From assembly GCA_002839125.1 (NCBI GenBank), contig PGXI01000060.1, positions 1 through 8,771 of the forward strand: a stretch of 8,771 nucleotides of DNA. Reading direction: 5' to 3'. The number at the start of each line of letters is the position of its first letter. The stretch's first letter is position 1. Source of the DNA: Tenericutes bacterium HGW-Tenericutes-5 (lineage in GTDB: Bacteria > Bacillota_I > Bacilli_A > Izemoplasmatales > Hujiaoplasmataceae). A program made the position numbers and the translations under genes. This document shows, one piece after another, positions 6,305-8,771 of the stretch. The notes under the pieces were generated by a model. The model saw nothing but the letters and a program-made list of their open reading frames with translations, did not search any database and was not told where the DNA came from.

Positions 6305-6916
6305 ATGAAAAGCAGCGAAATTCGTCTCCCTAAAACAAAGGTTGGCTTAAAATCATTTAAAAAAATTATCAAAGCGGGTAAATTGCTTTATGGAAAAGCA
6401 GGATATAACTCCACGTCAATAAATGATATTATTTCAAAAGCGAAGGTCGCAGCTGGAACTTTTTATATCTATTTCGATAGCAAACTCGCTCTTTATTTAT
6501 ATTTACTTGATGAATACCGTCATAATATTAGAAGGTCAGCTAATGAAGCAACCCAAAACTGTAAAACCAGAGTTGAAATGGAACGCGCTGGATTAAAGGC
6601 TTTTATCATGTATGTTATGAAAGATCCTTTAGCGTATAAGCTAATTTGGGAATCATTATTTGTTGACCCAAATATTTTTAAAGAATATTACACAAGCTTT
6701 GCCCTATCTTATGTAAATCACTTGAAACCATTTGTTGAAAGCGGTGAAGTAAGGGATGATATTGATTTAGAAACTGCTTCCTATGTATTAATGGGTATTT
6801 CTAACTTTGTTGGACTTCAAATCGTATTTAATGATAACGCTACAGAAAAAGACGTTGATTATGTTGTCGACGAATGTATGAAACTTTTACAGGATGGTTT
6901 ATTTAAAACAAATTAA
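6305..6916 (+). CDS. TetR/AcrR-family transcriptional regulator, probable repressor of the divergent operon
   Basis: This 203-residue protein is at the normal TetR length. The N-terminal DNA-binding domain spans about 15-65; the helix-turn-helix is at about 38-58 (TSINDIISKAKVAAGTFYIY), with the family hallmark GTFYIYFDSKLAL. The remainder is an all-helical ligand-binding and dimerisation domain of no recognisable subgroup. ATG at 6305 has a GGTGAT ribosome site four bases before it. It is divergent from the thiolase-liv operon, and two matching inverted repeats sit between them, so the likely job is sensing the imported compound or its CoA ester and releasing the operon. TetR proteins next to acyl-CoA genes often bind acyl-CoAs; that is family knowledge, not shown here. 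The gene ends in its own terminator and so is not co-transcribed with the glycerate kinase gene by default. Confidence 0.92.
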   Translation: MKSSEIRLPKTKVGLKSFKKIIKAGKLLYGKAGYNSTSINDIISKAKVAAGTFYIYFDSKLALYLYLLDEYRHNIRRSANEATQNCKTRVEMERAGLKAFIMYVMKDPLAYKLIWESLFVDPNIFKEYYTSFALSYVNHLKPFVESGEVRDDIDLETASYVLMGISNFVGLQIVFNDNATEKDVDYVVDECMKLLQDGLFKTN

Positions 6917-6944
6917 AGGCTTCGTTTGAAGCCTTTTTCTTTTT
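6915..6944 (+). terminator. Rho-independent terminator of tetR
   Basis: AAAGGCTTC (6915-6923), loop GTTT, then GAAGCCTTT (6928-6936) form a perfect 9-bp stem followed by TTCTTTTT. The stem includes the last two bases of the tetR TAA stop. Confidence 0.9.
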
Positions 6945-6967
6945 ATGATAAAATTGACAAATAGGAG
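6944..6967 (+). promoter_or_regulatory. Probable promoter -10 and ribosome site of the glycerate kinase gene
   Basis: TATGAT at 6944-6949 resembles a -10 box; the position 17 nt upstream (TTCGTT, 6921-6926) is a poor -35 lying in the tetR terminator. AGGAG at 6963-6967 lies 12 nt before ATG at 6980. The ribosome site is clear; the promoter is tentative. Confidence 0.45.
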
Positions 6968-6979
6968 TTGAATAAAAAA

Positions 6980-8080
6980 ATGAAATTCATCGTATCAATG
7001 GATTCTTTTAAGGGTTCACTTAATCAAAAAGAGCTAACAAATGTTATCGAAAGAAAAATTAAAGAAATTTTACCTAACTCTGATGTTGTAAGTATACCAA
7101 TGGCAGACGGTGGTGAAGGTACTTTAGATTGTTTTTTAGATAATTTTATTACAAAAAAAGTTGAAATAAAAATCAGTGATCCATTAATGAGAAAGATTGA
7201 TTCTTATTATGCGATTAAAGAAAAAACCGCAATTATTGAAATGGCTAAAGCTAGTGGCTTGACTTTATTAACTGATTTAGAAAAATCAATTATGAAAACT
7301 ACCACTCTTGGTGTTGGCGAAATGATTATGGATGCCTTAAATAAAGGCATCCGAGACTTCATTATAACAATAGGTGGTAGCGCCACTAATGATGGAGGGA
7401 TTGGCATGTTACATGCTTTAGGAGTAAGGTTTTTTGATATATTTAATCATCCTCTAGAGCCTATTGGCAAATCTCTACCTAGCATCAACCGTATCGATAT
7501 TTCCAACTTTGATGAAAGGTTAAAATCATCTAGATTTGAAGTTGCTTGTGATGTCGATAATCCTTTATATGGCATCAATGGTGCCGCTCATATCTATGGC
7601 AAACAAAAAGGCGGAAGTAAGGAAGACATACTTCTTCTTGATAAGGGTTTAAGAACATACAGTGAAGTTGCAAATAAAACTATGGGTGTTGATTTTACAA
7701 AGTATCCAGGTGTTGGTGCGGCCGGTGGATTAGGTTATGCTTTAAAAACATTTTTGAAGGCCAAACTTACACCAGGAATTGATATTATGCTTAAAACTAG
7801 CAATTTTGAGGTTCATTGTAAAAATACTGATTATATCATAACAGGTGAAGGTAAAATCGATGATCAATCGGCGATGGGGAAAGTATTATCTGGAATTGCT
7901 AAAATTGGCAAGAAACATAATATTCCCGTAATTGCGATTGCTGGAAGCATTGATATTAGTGACAACAAACTATATGATTTAGGTATAACGTCAATGTTAT
8001 CGATTCTAAATAAACCAATGAGTTTAAAAGAAGCCTTAAAAAAAGAAACAACAATTAAAAATGTTGAAACAACAATATAA
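6980..8080 (+). CDS. glxK: Glycerate kinase (GlxK/GarK family)
   Basis: This 366-residue protein phosphorylates D-glycerate with ATP in the cytosol; members of this family generally yield 2-phosphoglycerate, which enters lower glycolysis. It has the diagnostic blocks: SMDSFKGSL at about 5-13, IPMADGGEGTLDCF at about 39-52, TIGGSATNDGGIGMLHALG at about 131-149, CDVDNPLYGINGAAHIYGKQ in the middle, GVGAAGGLGYAL at about 244-255, and ITGEGKIDDQSAMGKV at about 286-301. Family members are usually about 375-380, so the C-terminus is slightly short after the LKEAL segment, with no sign of a frameshift. The in-frame TTG at 6968 was rejected because it directly abuts AGGAG; ATG at 6980 gives the usual MK-x-I/V start. 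The gene stands alone between terminators, with no glyoxylate or hydroxypyruvate enzyme in view. A link to the divergent operon is not evident. Confidence 0.95.
   Translation: MKFIVSMDSFKGSLNQKELTNVIERKIKEILPNSDVVSIPMADGGEGTLDCFLDNFITKKVEIKISDPLMRKIDSYYAIKEKTAIIEMAKASGLTLLTDLEKSIMKTTTLGVGEMIMDALNKGIRDFIITIGGSATNDGGIGMLHALGVRFFDIFNHPLEPIGKSLPSINRIDISNFDERLKSSRFEVACDVDNPLYGINGAAHIYGKQKGGSKEDILLLDKGLRTYSEVANKTMGVDFTKYPGVGAAGGLGYALKTFLKAKLTPGIDIMLKTSNFEVHCKNTDYIITGEGKIDDQSAMGKVLSGIAKIGKKHNIPVIAIAGSIDISDNKLYDLGITSMLSILNKPMSLKEALKKETTIKNVETTI
7330..7352. repeat. Perfect 9-bp hairpin inside the glycerate kinase gene
   Basis: GGATGCCTT (7330-7338) and AAGGCATCC (7344-7352) flank a 5-nt loop AAATA. 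There is no T-run, so it is not a terminator. The coding sequence around it encodes a conserved helix, and the pairing may be coincidental. Confidence 0.5.
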
Positions 8081-8103
8081 AAAATAATCAAACAATTAGC
8101 AAC

Positions 8104-8145
8104 AAAAAAGTCATACTAGAATTTTTAGCTAGTACGACTTTTTTT
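8104..8145. terminator. Bidirectional rho-independent terminator between convergent glxK and EAL genes
   Basis: The arms 8104-8119 (AAAAAAGTCATACTAG) and 8129-8144 (CTAGTACGACTTTTTT) form a 16-bp stem with a 9-nt loop. The single A-C mismatch in the plus-strand RNA becomes a G-U pair in the minus-strand RNA. The A-run and T-run on either side let it work in both directions. It sits 24 nt after the glxK stop and just beyond the end of the EAL gene. Confidence 0.88.
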
Positions 8146-8148
8146 ATT

Positions 8149-8771
8149 TTATTTAATTAAATGATTAAACGAATACATATCCCAAGGTGATTTTCTTATC
8201 ATCTTTTCTGCATCTTCTGCCGATACAGGTTCAGAGAAATAAAAACCCTGCATAAACCTAATGTCCCACTTATTAAGTTTTCTGATGATATCTTCATCTT
8301 CAACCCCTTCAGCGATAACAATCTTTTGATTGGCTTTAGCTTGAGCGATGACTCTTTCGATTTTATCAGAACTAGAATCATTATTAGCAATTAGCAATAA
8401 ATTACCTCTTGATAATTTAAAGATTGGTGCACTGATTCTACTCATATCTTCAATAATTGAGTATTCAAATCCAGTATCATCAATTGACATTCTAAAACCA
8501 TATCTTCTAAATTCTTTAAGGTTATGTTGGGCAACTTCATTGTTATTTACTGAATAATAATCGATAATTTCTAAACAGAAGTTTTCCGGAGATAATCCAT
8601 GTTTTCCCGTAATCTCAAAATACTGTCTAGCTAAACCTTCAACATATAACTGCTTTGGCGCCAAGTTTATTGAGATAAACAATTCACCTATTTTAAAACT
8701 CTTCTTCCAATCTGCATATCTTTGCGTTACTTTTTCAAAGCCCCAAACACCGAACCAAGTAATATCGCCTG
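8149..8771 (-). CDS. EAL-domain (cyclic-di-GMP phosphodiesterase-like) protein, C-terminal part; 5' end off window
   Basis: The frame is open from the window edge through 206 residues to TAA at 8149. The sequence is the C-terminal three quarters of an EAL domain: FISINLAPKQL at about 31-41 (family Asn retained), LEIID at 66-70 (usually LE-x-TE), IDD at 96-98, K118 in FKLS (usually K-I/L-D), AEGVE at 153-157, and QGFYFSEP at 174-181. EAL enzymes hydrolyse c-di-GMP to pGpG using metal ions bound by E, N, D and E residues. The DD pair, Lys, the AEGVE Glu and the QG Gln remain. The loop-6 motif, normally DDFGTGYSS, reads DDTGFEYSI, and the LTE and KID motifs are altered, so activity may be weak or lost. 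The EAL signature itself and any GGDEF or sensor domain lie outside. A TTG at 8682 is internal, not a start, because conserved sequence continues upstream of it. Confidence 0.88.
   Translation of the reverse strand, partial: GDITWFGVWGFEKVTQRYADWKKSFKIGELFISINLAPKQLYVEGLARQYFEITGKHGLSPENFCLEIIDYYSVNNNEVAQHNLKEFRRYGFRMSIDDTGFEYSIIEDMSRISAPIFKLSRGNLLLIANNDSSSDKIERVIAQAKANQKIVIAEGVEDEDIIRKLNKWDIRFMQGFYFSEPVSAEDAEKMIRKSPWDMYSFNHLIK

Noticed and set aside
6954..6959. TTGACA as a -35 box for the glycerate kinase gene
   Set aside because: Its -10 would fall on the start codon region (about 6977-6982) and is not TATAAT-like, and the ribosome site lies in between.
6968..8080. TTG at 6968 as the start of the glycerate kinase
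   Set aside because: It directly touches AGGAG, leaving no spacing; ATG at 6980 gives the normal family N-terminus.
8149..8682. A complete 177-residue EAL protein starting with TTG at 8682
   Set aside because: The frame stays open to the window edge and the residues upstream look like the normal continuation of an EAL domain, so the gene is truncated by the window rather than short.
1..8771. UGA read as tryptophan (Mycoplasma code)
   Set aside because: All genes give full-length conserved proteins with the standard code and use TGG for Trp; every visible stop is TAA, so UGA use as a stop is simply not tested here.

Overview
The window is AT-rich (roughly two thirds A+T by eye) and gene-dense. 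It looks like a chromosomal segment of a low-GC bacterium from the Firmicutes/Mollicutes side of the tree. All eight stop codons that can be placed are TAA. Conserved domains read through with the standard bacterial code and tryptophan is TGG, so no UGA-to-Trp recoding is needed. That argues against a Mycoplasma-type code and fits a free-living low-GC lineage (for example Acholeplasma/Izemoplasma/Erysipelotrichia-like). The lineage is an inference from composition, not a match. No RNA gene, mobile element or CRISPR array was seen.

Left part (1-6007, minus strand). Six genes form one tightly packed operon, read right to left: acetyl-CoA acetyltransferase (thiolase), a FabG-type short-chain dehydrogenase/reductase, a KAS III/FabH-like condensing enzyme, then the two permeases (LivH, LivM) and the first ATPase (LivG) of a branched-chain-amino-acid-type (HAAT) ABC importer. 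Intergenic gaps run from 31 nt down to a 1-nt TAATG overlap, and no internal terminator was seen. The LivG gene runs off the left edge. It is unusual: about 205 residues of charged, predicted coiled coil precede the ATPase domain. The joining of acyl-CoA enzymes to a Liv importer suggests that the transported substrate is a carboxylate or keto acid fed into, or made by, acyl-CoA chemistry, rather than an ordinary amino acid.

Middle (6008-6304). The 297-nt divergent control region holds a near-consensus sigma-A promoter for the operon (TTGACA, 18 nt, TATAAT), a cre-like palindrome over its -35 box and a perfect 8-6-8 inverted repeat at the expected transcription start. A second copy of that operator motif (15 of 19 positions shared) lies on the side facing a divergent TetR-family regulator gene (6305-6916). 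The layout suggests that the TetR protein controls both the operon and itself.

Right part. tetR ends in a rho-independent terminator. A glycerate 2-kinase gene (6980-8080, plus strand) follows with its own Shine-Dalgarno sequence. It converges on a partial EAL-domain (cyclic-di-GMP) gene (8149-8771, minus strand) that runs off the right edge and has a degenerate loop-6 motif. The two convergent genes share a bidirectional hairpin terminator.
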